The notes beneath the pieces were generated by a model. It was not told where the DNA came from. It worked only from the letters and a program-made list of their open reading frames with translations, and did no database searches. Below are positions 14,643 to 22,229 of a stretch of DNA of 31,998 bases, piece after piece. The DNA is from PALSA-926 sp964476835 (GTDB lineage: Bacteria > Pseudomonadota > Alphaproteobacteria > Micavibrionales > UBA2020), in contig CAYZCE010000023.1 in assembly GCA_964476835.1 (NCBI GenBank), forward strand, positions 1 to 31,998, given 5' to 3'. The position numbers were made by a program, and so were the translations under genes. Position 1 is the first letter of the stretch. Each line of letters begins with the position of its first letter.

Positions 14643-17093
14643 GTGGCTCTCGACTCAAGATTCGAGTACAAGCATTCAGACGTGTTGCGGGACGCGCGCC
14701 CGTGGCCCGCGCGCTTTGCCGACTCCGCCCGCCGCGCCGACAACGCGGCGATGGTCTTCGCGATGACCATCGCGGCGATCATCTACGAGCCGATCGCCTC
14801 CCTCTTCGCCGACCTCATCTTCCTGATCATGACGGGCTATTTCTACTGGCTGGTCCGCCAGAAGATAAAGCTGCCCTTCAAGCTGCCGAAGTCGGCGCAG
14901 TGCCCCGACCCCAACTACAAGCGCCCCGACGGCTCCCTCGGCCAGGCCGACGGCATCCTCTACCTCGGCAACGACACCAAGTCGGGCGAGGAAATCTGGT
15001 TCACCAACAGCGATGCCCGCACGCACACGCTGTATCTCGGCACCACCGGTTCGGGCAAGACGTTCGGCCTGAAATCTTTCGCCTGCAACGCGCTCTGCTG
15101 GGCGTCGGGCTTCGTCTACATCGACGGTAAGGCGGACACCGATTTGTGGTCGACGCTCTCCGCGCAGGCGCGCCGCTTCGGCCGCGACGACGATATGCTC
15201 ATCATGAACTACATGACGGGCGGCCTCGGCGGGCAGGTGCCGTCGAACACGCTGAACCCGTTCTCGGCCGGCTCCGCGTCGTACCTGACGAACATGCTGA
15301 CCAGCCTGATGCCGGAATCCGAAGGCGACAACGCGATGTGGAAAGACCGCGCCGTCGCGCTGGTCTCCGCGATCCTGCCGTGCCTGGTGTGGATGCGCGA
15401 CTTCCAGAACATGCCGCTCAACATCGGCACGGTGCGTAAGTTCCTCGTCTTCAAGGACGTCATCAAGCTTTCACGCAACCAGCAGCTGCCCGACCGCCTG
15501 AAGGCCGGCCTGCGCGGCTACCTGAACGAACTGCCCGGCTTCGTCGACACCGCCTTCGACGACGAGGGCAACGAAAAGCAGCAGCCCGACGGCTCGATGC
15601 CCGACACCTCGACGCCGCGCCAGCAGCACGGCTACCTCTCGATGCAGTTTACCCGCTCGCTGTCGTCGCTCGGCGACGACTACGGCTTCATCTTCGAGAC
15701 GCCCGCGGCCGACGTCGACATGCTCGACGTGGTGCTGAACCGCCGCATCCTGATCGTGCTGATCCCGGCGCTGGAAAAATCCGGCGACGAAACCGCCAAC
15801 CTCGGCAAGATCATCGCCTCCACGCTCAAGGGGATGATGGGCCAGACGCTCGGCTCCACCGTCGAAGGCTCGACCGCGACCGTCGTGGAAAACAAGGTGG
15901 CGACGTCGTCGACGCCCTTCATGGCCATCTTCGACGAGGTCGGCTATTACGCCTCGCAGGGCATGGCCGTCATGGCGGCGCAGGCTCGCTCGCTCGGCTT
16001 TGCGCTGGTCTTCGCCGGCCAGGACATGGCCGCGCTGGAAAAACGCATCAAGGAAGAAGCGCGCTCCATCGCCGCGAACTGTAACATCAAGCTGTTCGGC
16101 AAGCTCGAGGACCCGACCTCGACCAAGGACTTCTTCGAGAAGACCGTCGGCCAGGCGATGGTGACCGAAGTCTCGGGCTTCGAGCGCAACAAGAACGGCG
16201 CCTCCGGCTATTCCGCCACGCAGAACGCCAGCGTGCAGGTGCGCGCGCGTGCCTCTTATGACGGCCTGCGCTCGTTCAACGAAGGCATGGCCGTCTGCGC
16301 CTTCGGCAAGTCGGTGCAGGAGATGCAGGTCTACAACTCCGACATCGGCCACGCCAAGGCGATGCGCGTGCACCGCTTCCTGCCCATCCCGCCGCCGTCG
16401 GGCGACGAGCTGCAAAGCCTGCACCAGATCGACGAAGTGCTGTCGCGCCTGCGCAATCCCGAATGGGATCCCGAGAAGACGCCGTCCGTCGTCCACGCCG
16501 ACATCCGCGCCATGGCACAAGGGTTCTCGGAAGCGCGCAAGGCTGAATCCGCGCTGGCCGCCTGCGGCATCAACGCCGTTGCTTCCGTCGCCGCCGCGCA
16601 CGGCACGATCAACCCCAACGACGCGGCCGAAGAAACCGCTGCGCCGCCTGCCACCGACGTCACCGCCGCGCAATCCGCGCCGGGCCGCCGCCCACCGCCG
16701 GTGGCCGAGGCCGAGAAGGCCGCCGCCGCCGCCGTCGCCAAGGTCGGAGGCCCGCTCAGCTGGAGCGAGCTGATCGGCGCCGGCGATGCCGCCGCGGCCG
16801 AACCTGCCCGCGAAATTATGCCGGCGGCAGAACCTGTTTCGACGCCGTCGTGGGAGGCGGTCACGGGCGCATCCGCGCCTGCGGCAACCGAAGCGCCGGT
16901 GCAGCCGCAACCGCAGCAATCCGCCGGTCCCTTCAGCTGGGCCGACGTCATCGGCGCTTCCGCAGGCGAGAGCGCGCAAGCCGCAGCCCCTGCCGCTGCA
17001 ACGCCGCCCGCCCAGAAGGCACCGGAAGAAGTCGCGGGCGAGATCAGCTGGGAAGCGCTCATCGGCGGCGGCGCCACGGATGAGGAAAAATAA
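14643..17093 (+). CDS. icmO: IcmO/DotL-like type IV coupling ATPase
   Basis: An 816-residue VirD4/TraD-superfamily ATPase most like DotL (IcmO, 783 residues in Legionella), which receives effector-adaptor complexes and hands them to the Dot/Icm channel. Two N-terminal membrane helices lie at about 34-52 and 54-71. Walker A is GTTGSGKT (133-140) and the Walker B region is FMAIFDEVGYY with Asp431-Glu432. The Q-rich ALVFAGQDM motif follows. From about residue 650 the protein becomes an Ala/Pro/Glu-rich, probably disordered tail with four copies of a Ser-Trp...Gly motif (Trp707, 737, 766, 803). In Legionella the DotL tail binds IcmS-IcmW and LvgA. The GTG start at 14643 is preceded by AAGGGA at nine bases. 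The stop shares one base with the next ATG (TAATG). Confidence 0.92.
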   Translation: MALDSRFEYKHSDVLRDARPWPARFADSARRADNAAMVFAMTIAAIIYEPIASLFADLIFLIMTGYFYWLVRQKIKLPFKLPKSAQCPDPNYKRPDGSLGQADGILYLGNDTKSGEEIWFTNSDARTHTLYLGTTGSGKTFGLKSFACNALCWASGFVYIDGKADTDLWSTLSAQARRFGRDDDMLIMNYMTGGLGGQVPSNTLNPFSAGSASYLTNMLTSLMPESEGDNAMWKDRAVALVSAILPCLVWMRDFQNMPLNIGTVRKFLVFKDVIKLSRNQQLPDRLKAGLRGYLNELPGFVDTAFDDEGNEKQQPDGSMPDTSTPRQQHGYLSMQFTRSLSSLGDDYGFIFETPAADVDMLDVVLNRRILIVLIPALEKSGDETANLGKIIASTLKGMMGQTLGSTVEGSTATVVENKVATSSTPFMAIFDEVGYYASQGMAVMAAQARSLGFALVFAGQDMAALEKRIKEEARSIAANCNIKLFGKLEDPTSTKDFFEKTVGQAMVTEVSGFERNKNGASGYSATQNASVQVRARASYDGLRSFNEGMAVCAFGKSVQEMQVYNSDIGHAKAMRVHRFLPIPPPSGDELQSLHQIDEVLSRLRNPEWDPEKTPSVVHADIRAMAQGFSEARKAESALAACGINAVASVAAAHGTINPNDAAEETAAPPATDVTAAQSAPGRRPPPVAEAEKAAAAAVAKVGGPLSWSELIGAGDAAAAEPAREIMPAAEPVSTPSWEAVTGASAPAATEAPVQPQPQQSAGPFSWADVIGASAGESAQAAAPAAATPPAQKAPEEVAGEISWEALIGGGATDEEK
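16749..17070 (+). other. Four-copy SWxx[LV][IT]G motif array in the DotL tail
   Basis: This is the segment of the coupling ATPase gene encoding residues 703-809. The four units are GPLSWSELIGAG, TPSWEAVTGAS, GPFSWADVIGAS and GEISWEALIGGG, spaced 30, 29 and 37 residues apart by low-complexity Ala/Pro/Glu sequence. Consensus: [GP]-x-S-W-x-x-[LV]-[IT]-G-[AG]. The nucleotide sequences differ, so this is conserved peptide meaning rather than a recent DNA repeat. Confidence 0.85.
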
Positions 17094-17386
17094 TGATCGT
17101 CAGCGTGCTGCGCGTCCTGTACCGCCTCTTCGTCGTCCTGGCGATCGGCCTTGCGCTCTACGATCTCGCCTACCAATGGATGGTGAATGCGCAGATGAAG
17201 ATCCGCCTGCTGCGCGACGTCTGGGGGCATGAATACCTGACCCTGCCGATGCCGCCCGGTCTCGCCGAACGCGCGCTGTCGGCCCCGGCACCCGTCGTGC
17301 TGGCGGTGATTGCGGGCGTTTTCTACCTGCTGTACCGCGCTGCCGCTTTTATCAGCGGCAAAGACAAGGCCGCGCGGATAAACTAG
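17093..17386 (+). CDS. Small two-pass membrane protein coupled to dotL
   Basis: A 97-residue protein of unknown family with two predicted membrane helices (about 7-27 and 68-88), joined by a loop containing KIRLLRDVWGHEYLTLPMPP, and a short basic C-terminus. Its ATG overlaps the dotL-like stop (TAATG), so it is almost certainly co-translated with the coupling ATPase. Size and topology recall small accessory subunits of secretion complexes, but no Legionella Dot/Icm protein is an obvious match. A membrane partner of DotL/DotM is the best guess, from context alone. Confidence 0.78.
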   Translation: MIVSVLRVLYRLFVVLAIGLALYDLAYQWMVNAQMKIRLLRDVWGHEYLTLPMPPGLAERALSAPAPVVLAVIAGVFYLLYRAAAFISGKDKAARIN

Positions 17387-17409
17387 ATCAAAATTCCCGC
17401 CTTTTTTAA

Positions 17410-17438
17410 TTGACATAATTAGTAAAAGTAGTTATACT
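17410..17438 (+). promoter_or_regulatory. Near-consensus sigma-70 promoter
   Basis: Consensus -35 TTGACA (17410-17415), exactly 17 bases, then -10 TATACT (17433-17438). It sits in a strikingly AT-rich stretch (17387-17460) within GC-rich DNA. The next gene starts at 17468 with GGAAGGA seven bases before its ATG. This is the strongest promoter by inspection in the window. Confidence 0.8.
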
Positions 17439-17467
17439 TTTATTATAATTTAGGGAAGGATCTTGAC

Positions 17468-17830
17468 ATGAGCGAGCTCCAGAAATCAGAACCCGGCTAT
17501 TTGCGTAAGGTTTTCAGCACGACGAACAGCTACACCGACGGGTTGTTCTCTCCTGAAATCATCACACGCGAAGAGATGTATGCCAAAAAGTCGATTTTTA
17601 CCGGCTTGTGGAACGTTTATAAGCTTTGCTCGCAGGTAACCTATGCTCAGCTCAGAGGGGGTGCGCCCGAGAGGGTGCGCCTGGTGCCTGAAAAAGTGGC
17701 CAGCGACGTAACGTTCGACACGGCGCTGGAGACGTTACGTGCGCATGAAGAGAATGCGCAGGGCCTGCAGATGTCCCTCAATAAAACGGTCTGCCCGAAC
17801 AAGCGTTACTGGCGCGACTTCGTCCGCTGA
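17468..17830 (+). CDS. Unrecognised 120-residue soluble protein with its own strong promoter
   Basis: A 120-residue protein with no signal peptide, membrane helix or motif that I recognise. It is mixed in charge, with aromatic residues in the middle (FTGLWNVYKLC) and a basic-aromatic C-terminus (CPNKRYWRDFVR). Codon use is less GC-biased than that of the neighbours. The ATG has an excellent ribosome site and a near-consensus promoter of its own, so it is probably expressed strongly and independently of the dotM-dotL operon. It ends three bases before the stop of the convergent copper ATPase. Location beside the Dot/Icm genes makes a secreted substrate or regulator conceivable, but there is no direct evidence for either. 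Confidence 0.72.
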   Translation: MSELQKSEPGYLRKVFSTTNSYTDGLFSPEIITREEMYAKKSIFTGLWNVYKLCSQVTYAQLRGGAPERVRLVPEKVASDVTFDTALETLRAHEENAQGLQMSLNKTVCPNKRYWRDFVR

Positions 17831-17833
17831 TCC

Positions 17834-20008
17834 TTACAGTTTTGCCCTATTCAACCGCAACGCGTTGGCGATGACCGACACGGAGCTGAGCGCCATCGCC
17901 GCCGAGGCGATGACGGGGCTGAGCGTGAGCCCGGTGAAGGGATAGAGGACGCCGGCGGCCAGCGGTACGCCGAGCAGGTTGTAGGCGAAAGCGAAGAACA
18001 GGTTCTGGCGGATGTTGCGCATCACCGCATGGCTGAGCGCACGGGCGCGGACGATGCCCATCAGGTCGCCCTTGACCAGCGTGACGTGCGCGCTTTCCAT
18101 CGCGATGTCGGTGCCGTCGCCCATGGCGATGCCGACGTCGGCGCGCGCCAGCGCCGGCGCGTCGTTGATGCCGTCGCCGGCCATCGCCACCTTGTGGCAC
18201 TTCTTCTGCAGTTCCTTGATGACGTCGGCCTTGCGCTCGGGTAGCACGCCCGCGCGCACGTCGTCGATGCCGAGCTTGCGCGCGACGGCCTCGGCGGTCG
18301 TCTGGCTGTCGCCGGTGAGCATGACGATGGAAAGGCCGCTGGCCTTCAGCTGCTTCAGCGCTTCGGCCGTCGTTGCCTTGACGGGGTCAGCGACGGTGAC
18401 GAAGCCCGCGGCCTGCCCGTCGACGGCGACGAACATGACGGTCTGGCCTTTGTGCCGATACGGTTCGGCGAGGTCCTTCACCATGTCGGTCTTGACCGAG
18501 AGCGTATGCAGCAGGATGAGGTTGCCGATCGCGACCTTGCGGCCCTCGACCGTGCCGGTGAGGCCCTTGCCGGTGACGGACTTGAAATCCTCCGGCGCGA
18601 CAAGCGTGAGTTTCTTCTCGGCCGCGCCGTCGAGGATGGCGCGCGCCAGCGGGTGTTCGCTGCCGCGCTCAAGACCTGCGGCAAGGCGCAGGACGGTGGC
18701 TTCATCGAAACCTTGCGCGGCGACGACGGTGGAAAGCCTGGGCTTGCCTTCGGTCAGCGTGCCGGTCTTGTCGACGACGAGGGTGTCGATCTTTTCAAGG
18801 CGTTCCAGCGCCTCGGCATTGCGCACGAGGATGCCGGCGCGCGCGCCGCGCCCCATGCCCGCCATCACCGACATCGGCGTGGCAAGGCCGAGCGCGCAGG
18901 GGCAGGCAATGATGAGCACCGCGACCGCATTGACCAGCGCATGCGCCAGCTTCGGCTCCGGCCCGAACACAGCCCAGAGGGTGGCGGTCAGCACGGCGAC
19001 CAAGATCACGGCAGGAACAAAGACGCCTGCGACCTTGTCCGCGAGTTTCTGCACCGGCGCGCGCGTGCGCTGCGCCTGTCCGACCATGTTGACGATGCGG
19101 GCAAGCAGCGTCTCGCCGCCGACTTTTTCCGCGCGCAGGACGAAGGTGCCCTGCAGGTTCAGCGTCGCGCCGGTGACTTTCGAGCCGGCGCTGACGGAGA
19201 CGGGCATCGGCTCGCCGGTCATCATGGACTGGTCGACCGCGCCGGAACCGTCGACGATCACGCCGTCGGCCGGGATCTTCTCGCCCGGGCGCACGCGCAG
19301 CAGGTCGCCTTTATTGATGCTTTCGAGCGGCACGTCGCGCTCCGATCCGCCGTCGACGAGGCGCGCCGTTTTCGGCGCGAGGCCGAGCAGCTGGCGCAGC
19401 GCATGGCTGGTGCGCGCGCGTGCTTTCAGCTCCAGCACCTGCCCGAGCAGCGCGAGCGTGGTGATGACCGCTGCGGCCTCGAAATAAAGCGCCGGATGTC
19501 CGCCGAGCAAGCCCGCAAAAACGGAGGGGAAAGCCGTGACGGCGAGGCTGTAGAGATAAGCGGCCATCACGCCGAGCGCGATCAGCGTGAACATGTTGAA
19601 GTTGCGCGAGAGCAGGGACGCCCAGCCGCGCGCGAGGAACGGCTTGCCGCACCACAGCACCACCGGCGTGGCGAGCGCGAGCTGCACGTAAGCCGGGAAG
19701 GGGATTTGCGGCAGCATATGCCCCTCCATCGCCAGCGCGGCGAGCGGCAGCGACAGCACCGCGCCGACGACGAAGCGGCAGCGCATGTCGGTGAATTCCG
19801 GGTCGGGCTTGTCGCTGAGCGAAACCGTCTCCGGTTCCAGCGCCATGCCGCAGATCGGGCAGGTGCCGGGGCCGTTCTTGCGCACCTCGGGGTGCATCGG
19901 GCAGGTGTAGGTGGTTGCGGTGTCGTTGGCCACGGCAGGCGCGTGCGCCATCGGCGCATGGCCGTGGCAGCAACTCTCTTTGTGCGGTGACGTCGTCGGT
20001 GTGCCCAT
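17834..20008 (-). CDS. copA: Cu(I)-exporting P1B-type ATPase
   Basis: A 724-residue inner-membrane ATPase that pumps Cu(I) out of the cytosol. The N-terminus is His/Cys-rich, with CCHGH followed by a small heavy-metal-binding domain of the form YTCPMHPEVRKNGPGTCPICGMALEP split over two CPxC/CPMH clusters; no ferredoxin-like GMTCxxC domain is present. The membrane CPC motif is Cys369-Pro-Cys371. Further motifs are DKTGTLTEG (phosphorylation), SEHPLA, GDGINDAPAL, and the Cu-specific AYN and MALSS residues of the last helices. I chose ATG 20008, which has a GGGGGG tract seven bases upstream, over ATG 20044. Convergent with the orphan small gene at 17468-17830. Confidence 0.95.
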   Translation of the reverse strand: MGTPTTSPHKESCCHGHAPMAHAPAVANDTATTYTCPMHPEVRKNGPGTCPICGMALEPETVSLSDKPDPEFTDMRCRFVVGAVLSLPLAALAMEGHMLPQIPFPAYVQLALATPVVLWCGKPFLARGWASLLSRNFNMFTLIALGVMAAYLYSLAVTAFPSVFAGLLGGHPALYFEAAAVITTLALLGQVLELKARARTSHALRQLLGLAPKTARLVDGGSERDVPLESINKGDLLRVRPGEKIPADGVIVDGSGAVDQSMMTGEPMPVSVSAGSKVTGATLNLQGTFVLRAEKVGGETLLARIVNMVGQAQRTRAPVQKLADKVAGVFVPAVILVAVLTATLWAVFGPEPKLAHALVNAVAVLIIACPCALGLATPMSVMAGMGRGARAGILVRNAEALERLEKIDTLVVDKTGTLTEGKPRLSTVVAAQGFDEATVLRLAAGLERGSEHPLARAILDGAAEKKLTLVAPEDFKSVTGKGLTGTVEGRKVAIGNLILLHTLSVKTDMVKDLAEPYRHKGQTVMFVAVDGQAAGFVTVADPVKATTAEALKQLKASGLSIVMLTGDSQTTAEAVARKLGIDDVRAGVLPERKADVIKELQKKCHKVAMAGDGINDAPALARADVGIAMGDGTDIAMESAHVTLVKGDLMGIVRARALSHAVMRNIRQNLFFAFAYNLLGVPLAAGVLYPFTGLTLSPVIASAAMALSSVSVIANALRLNRAKL

Positions 20009-20061
20009 TGTTCCCCCCAGTCGAAAAGGCGCAAGAAGGATCATAGCATTGTTCGCGAGAC

Positions 20062-20081
20062 ATTATAAGTTGCAGTATAAT
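20062..20081. promoter_or_regulatory. Symmetric AT dyad in the copA/MFS divergent region
   Basis: ATTATA (20062-20067) and TATAAT (20076-20081) are exact inverted repeats separated by eight bases, so a TATAAT hexamer faces each way between the divergent genes. No -35 with normal spacing is present on either strand, which would fit an activator-dependent promoter. I do not see a CueR-type operator. The assignment is tentative. Confidence 0.35.
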
Positions 20082-20140
20082 TGCCATAGCGCAAATCCGG
20101 CGCGGATGACAACGGAAGGGCTTCGGCGTACAGTCGTTGC

Positions 20141-21415
20141 ATGAAAAGAAACCCGATCCGCGCGCTTTCCCTTTCCGTTTTACGCCTGCGTAACTTCCGC
20201 GCGACGCTGTGCACGCGCATGTTCATCACCATGGCGTTGCAGGCGCAGGCTGTGGTCGTCGGATGGCAGGTGTATTCACTGACCAAGGACCCGTTCCTGC
20301 TCGGCCTCACCGGTCTGACGGAAGCGGTGCCCGCGCTGTTCTGCGCCTTGTTTGCGGGGCATGTCGTCGACATCAGCAAGCCGTTTACCGTCTACCGCCT
20401 GACGCTGTTTGCGCTGGCGCTCAACACCTTCGTGTTCCTGTTGATCGGCGGCGGGTTGGTGGAAGCGCCGGGCGGCAGCATCCTGCCGTGGATTTTCGGC
20501 GGCGTGTTCTTCTCGGGCGTGGCGCGCAGCTTCGTGGCGCCTTCGGCCTTCTCGCTGGTGCCCAAGATCGTTTCGCACGCCGAAATGCCCGCCGCTTCGG
20601 CGTGGATGTCGAGCGGCTTCCAGATCGCGACCATCACCGGCCCCGCCGTGGCCGGCCTGATTTATGGCGGCTACGGCCCGCGCGGCGCGTGGATAATCCC
20701 GGCGTTCCTGATGACGATGGCCTTCCTTGTCCTCAACACGATGCGTCTGCCGCCACACATGCCCGCCGGCGCGCGCAACGAGAGTGCGGTCAAGAGCATC
20801 GCGGCGGGCTGGCACTTCATCTTCAGGCATCCCATTTTGCTCTCCGTCATGTCGCTCGACATGTTCGCAGTGCTGTTCGGCGGCGCGGTCGCCATGTTGC
20901 CTGCCTATGCCGACCGCATCCTGCATGTTGGCGCGGAAGGTCTCGGCATGCTGCGCGCGGCGCCGGCGGTCGGCGCGGTGGCGATGTCGCTGGCAATCGC
21001 GTTCAATCCCCTCAAGGTGATCTCGGCGCGGCGGTTGCTGGTGTCGGTCGCGTGTTTCGGGTTGTGCATGATCGGCTTCGGGTTCAGCACGTCGTTCGGG
21101 CTCTCGCTGGGCTTCCTGCTGCTGTCGGGTGTGTTCGATAGCGTCAGCATGGTCATGCGCGGCACCATCATGCAGCTCTCGACGCCAGATGCCATGCGCG
21201 GGCGCGTCTCGGCGATCAACAGCATGTTCATCATCTCGTCGAACGAATTGGGATCGTTTGAGTCCGGCCTAGCGGCGCGTTATCTCGGGCTGGTGCCTTC
21301 GGTCGTCTTCGGCGGCGTCGGCACGCTGGCGGTGGTCGGCGCGATTGCCTTCCTCTCCCCGCAATTCCGCCGCACGCGCATCGACGTGCAGGATTTGAGA
21401 AAGACGGCAGGCTGA
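20141..21415 (+). CDS. MFS transporter, enterobactin-exporter-like family
   Basis: A 424-residue inner-membrane protein with about 12 hydrophobic segments. The N-terminal pattern LRLRNFRATLCTRMFITMALQAQAVVVGWQ resembles the MFS_3/EntS group of proton-coupled exporters, and the motif-A-like loop AGHVVDI is present after the second helix. The mid-protein TGPAVAGLIYGG and late MRGRVSAINSMF segments are also typical. The substrate cannot be told. It is divergent from copA; the epmA remnant starts one base after its stop. The Shine-Dalgarno before ATG 20141 is weak. Confidence 0.88.
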   Translation: MKRNPIRALSLSVLRLRNFRATLCTRMFITMALQAQAVVVGWQVYSLTKDPFLLGLTGLTEAVPALFCALFAGHVVDISKPFTVYRLTLFALALNTFVFLLIGGGLVEAPGGSILPWIFGGVFFSGVARSFVAPSAFSLVPKIVSHAEMPAASAWMSSGFQIATITGPAVAGLIYGGYGPRGAWIIPAFLMTMAFLVLNTMRLPPHMPAGARNESAVKSIAAGWHFIFRHPILLSVMSLDMFAVLFGGAVAMLPAYADRILHVGAEGLGMLRAAPAVGAVAMSLAIAFNPLKVISARRLLVSVACFGLCMIGFGFSTSFGLSLGFLLLSGVFDSVSMVMRGTIMQLSTPDAMRGRVSAINSMFIISSNELGSFESGLAARYLGLVPSVVFGGVGTLAVVGAIAFLSPQFRRTRIDVQDLRKTAG

Positions 21416-21416
21416 C

Positions 21417-21638
21417 ATGTGGCGGCGCTCCGACAAGTTCGAGAAGAAAATCCCTTATCTGCGCGCGCAGGCCAAGATATTTGCGGCGGTGCGCGCGTTT
21501 TTCGACGCGCGCGGCTATCTGGAAGTCGGCACGTCAGCGCTCCAAGCCGCGCCGTGCAAGATCACCTTCGACGGCAAGACCTGCGATGCGCACCAGCCGT
21601 GGGAAAAGCTGACGGTGGTCGAGGCACTGCGCCCATGA
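21417..21638 (+). pseudogene. epmA: Internally deleted remnant of epmA (EF-P lysine ligase-like)
   Basis: A 73-residue frame. Residues 9-45 (KKIPYLRAQAKIFAAV, then FFDARGYLEVGTSALQAAP) match the N-terminus of EpmA/GenX, the lysyl-tRNA-synthetase-like enzyme that attaches beta-lysine to elongation factor P. The next residues, ending PWEKLTVVEAL, match a segment that normally lies about 120 residues further on. All class II synthetase catalytic motifs between them, and the whole C-terminal half, are gone. The frame stays open across the junction and ends in a TGA that overlaps the ATG of the ankyrin gene. I read it as a decayed gene by in-frame deletion. A short expressed peptide cannot be excluded. 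Annotated as a pseudogene on alignment by eye. Confidence 0.6.
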
Positions 21639-22228
21639 CGCCGGATAAGAAGCAGGGCTGGACGGCGCTGCACCACCTCGCCGCCGCCGAAGCCGAGGGC
21701 GTCGACGTGGCCGAGATGGTCTCCAGCGTGCTGGCGGCGGGAGCCGACCCGCACCGGCCGGACGCGCTGGGCGAGACGGCGTTTAATGTCGCCGCGCCCG
21801 CGTCGCCTGTCACGGGGCGCTTGATGACGCTGCAGTGGCTGCATGCGGGCAAGGGTTTGAACGGGCGGTCCGGTTCGCATGGGTCGACGCTCGCGCAATA
21901 CATGGCCAAGTGGTTGCACGACGATGAACTCGAGGCCGCGTTCAAGACCCCCGGCCTAATCGTGGATGCGCCGAATGCGAGCGGATGGACGCCGCTCCAC
22001 GCAGCGGCGGCAATGGGGCGCGTGGCGGCCGTGCGCGCGCTGGCGCCGCTGACGAAAACTTCGCCGACGACGCAAGCCTATACCGCGCTATACAACGGCA
22101 GCCCCGTCACCTATGCTGAAGGGCTGGACGCCAAGGGCGTCGCCGAGGCGCGGTTACGGCAGGACCGCAGCGCGTCCGACGGCCTGCGCCATGATTTACG
22201 ACTGTGCATTGCTTTGCTGGAGATATGA
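21635..22228 (+). CDS. Ankyrin-repeat protein
   Basis: A 197-residue soluble protein with at least two ankyrin-type repeats: GWTALHHLAAAEAEG (followed by LLAAGADP-like VLAAGADPHRPDALGETAFNVAA split over the next helix-loop) near residues 8-50, and SGWTPLHAAAAMGRVAAVRAL near 117-137. A degenerate unit probably lies between them. No signal peptide is seen. ATG 21635 overlaps the stop of the epmA remnant (ATGA), so translation may depend on that short frame. The DUF486 gene starts one base after its stop. Ankyrin proteins bind other proteins; in Dot/Icm bacteria several are secreted effectors, but housekeeping roles are as likely here. Confidence 0.78.
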   Translation: MTPDKKQGWTALHHLAAAEAEGVDVAEMVSSVLAAGADPHRPDALGETAFNVAAPASPVTGRLMTLQWLHAGKGLNGRSGSHGSTLAQYMAKWLHDDELEAAFKTPGLIVDAPNASGWTPLHAAAAMGRVAAVRALAPLTKTSPTTQAYTALYNGSPVTYAEGLDAKGVAEARLRQDRSASDGLRHDLRLCIALLEI

Positions 22229-22229
22229 T

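Noticed and set aside
15471..16979. Antisense 500-codon frame inside the dotL-like gene
   Set aside because: Arg/Gly/His-rich shadow of a well-supported coding region.
20009..20044. Upstream ATG (20044) for copA
   Set aside because: It has no Shine-Dalgarno and adds 12 residues not typical of the family, while ATG 20008 has a G-rich site at good spacing.
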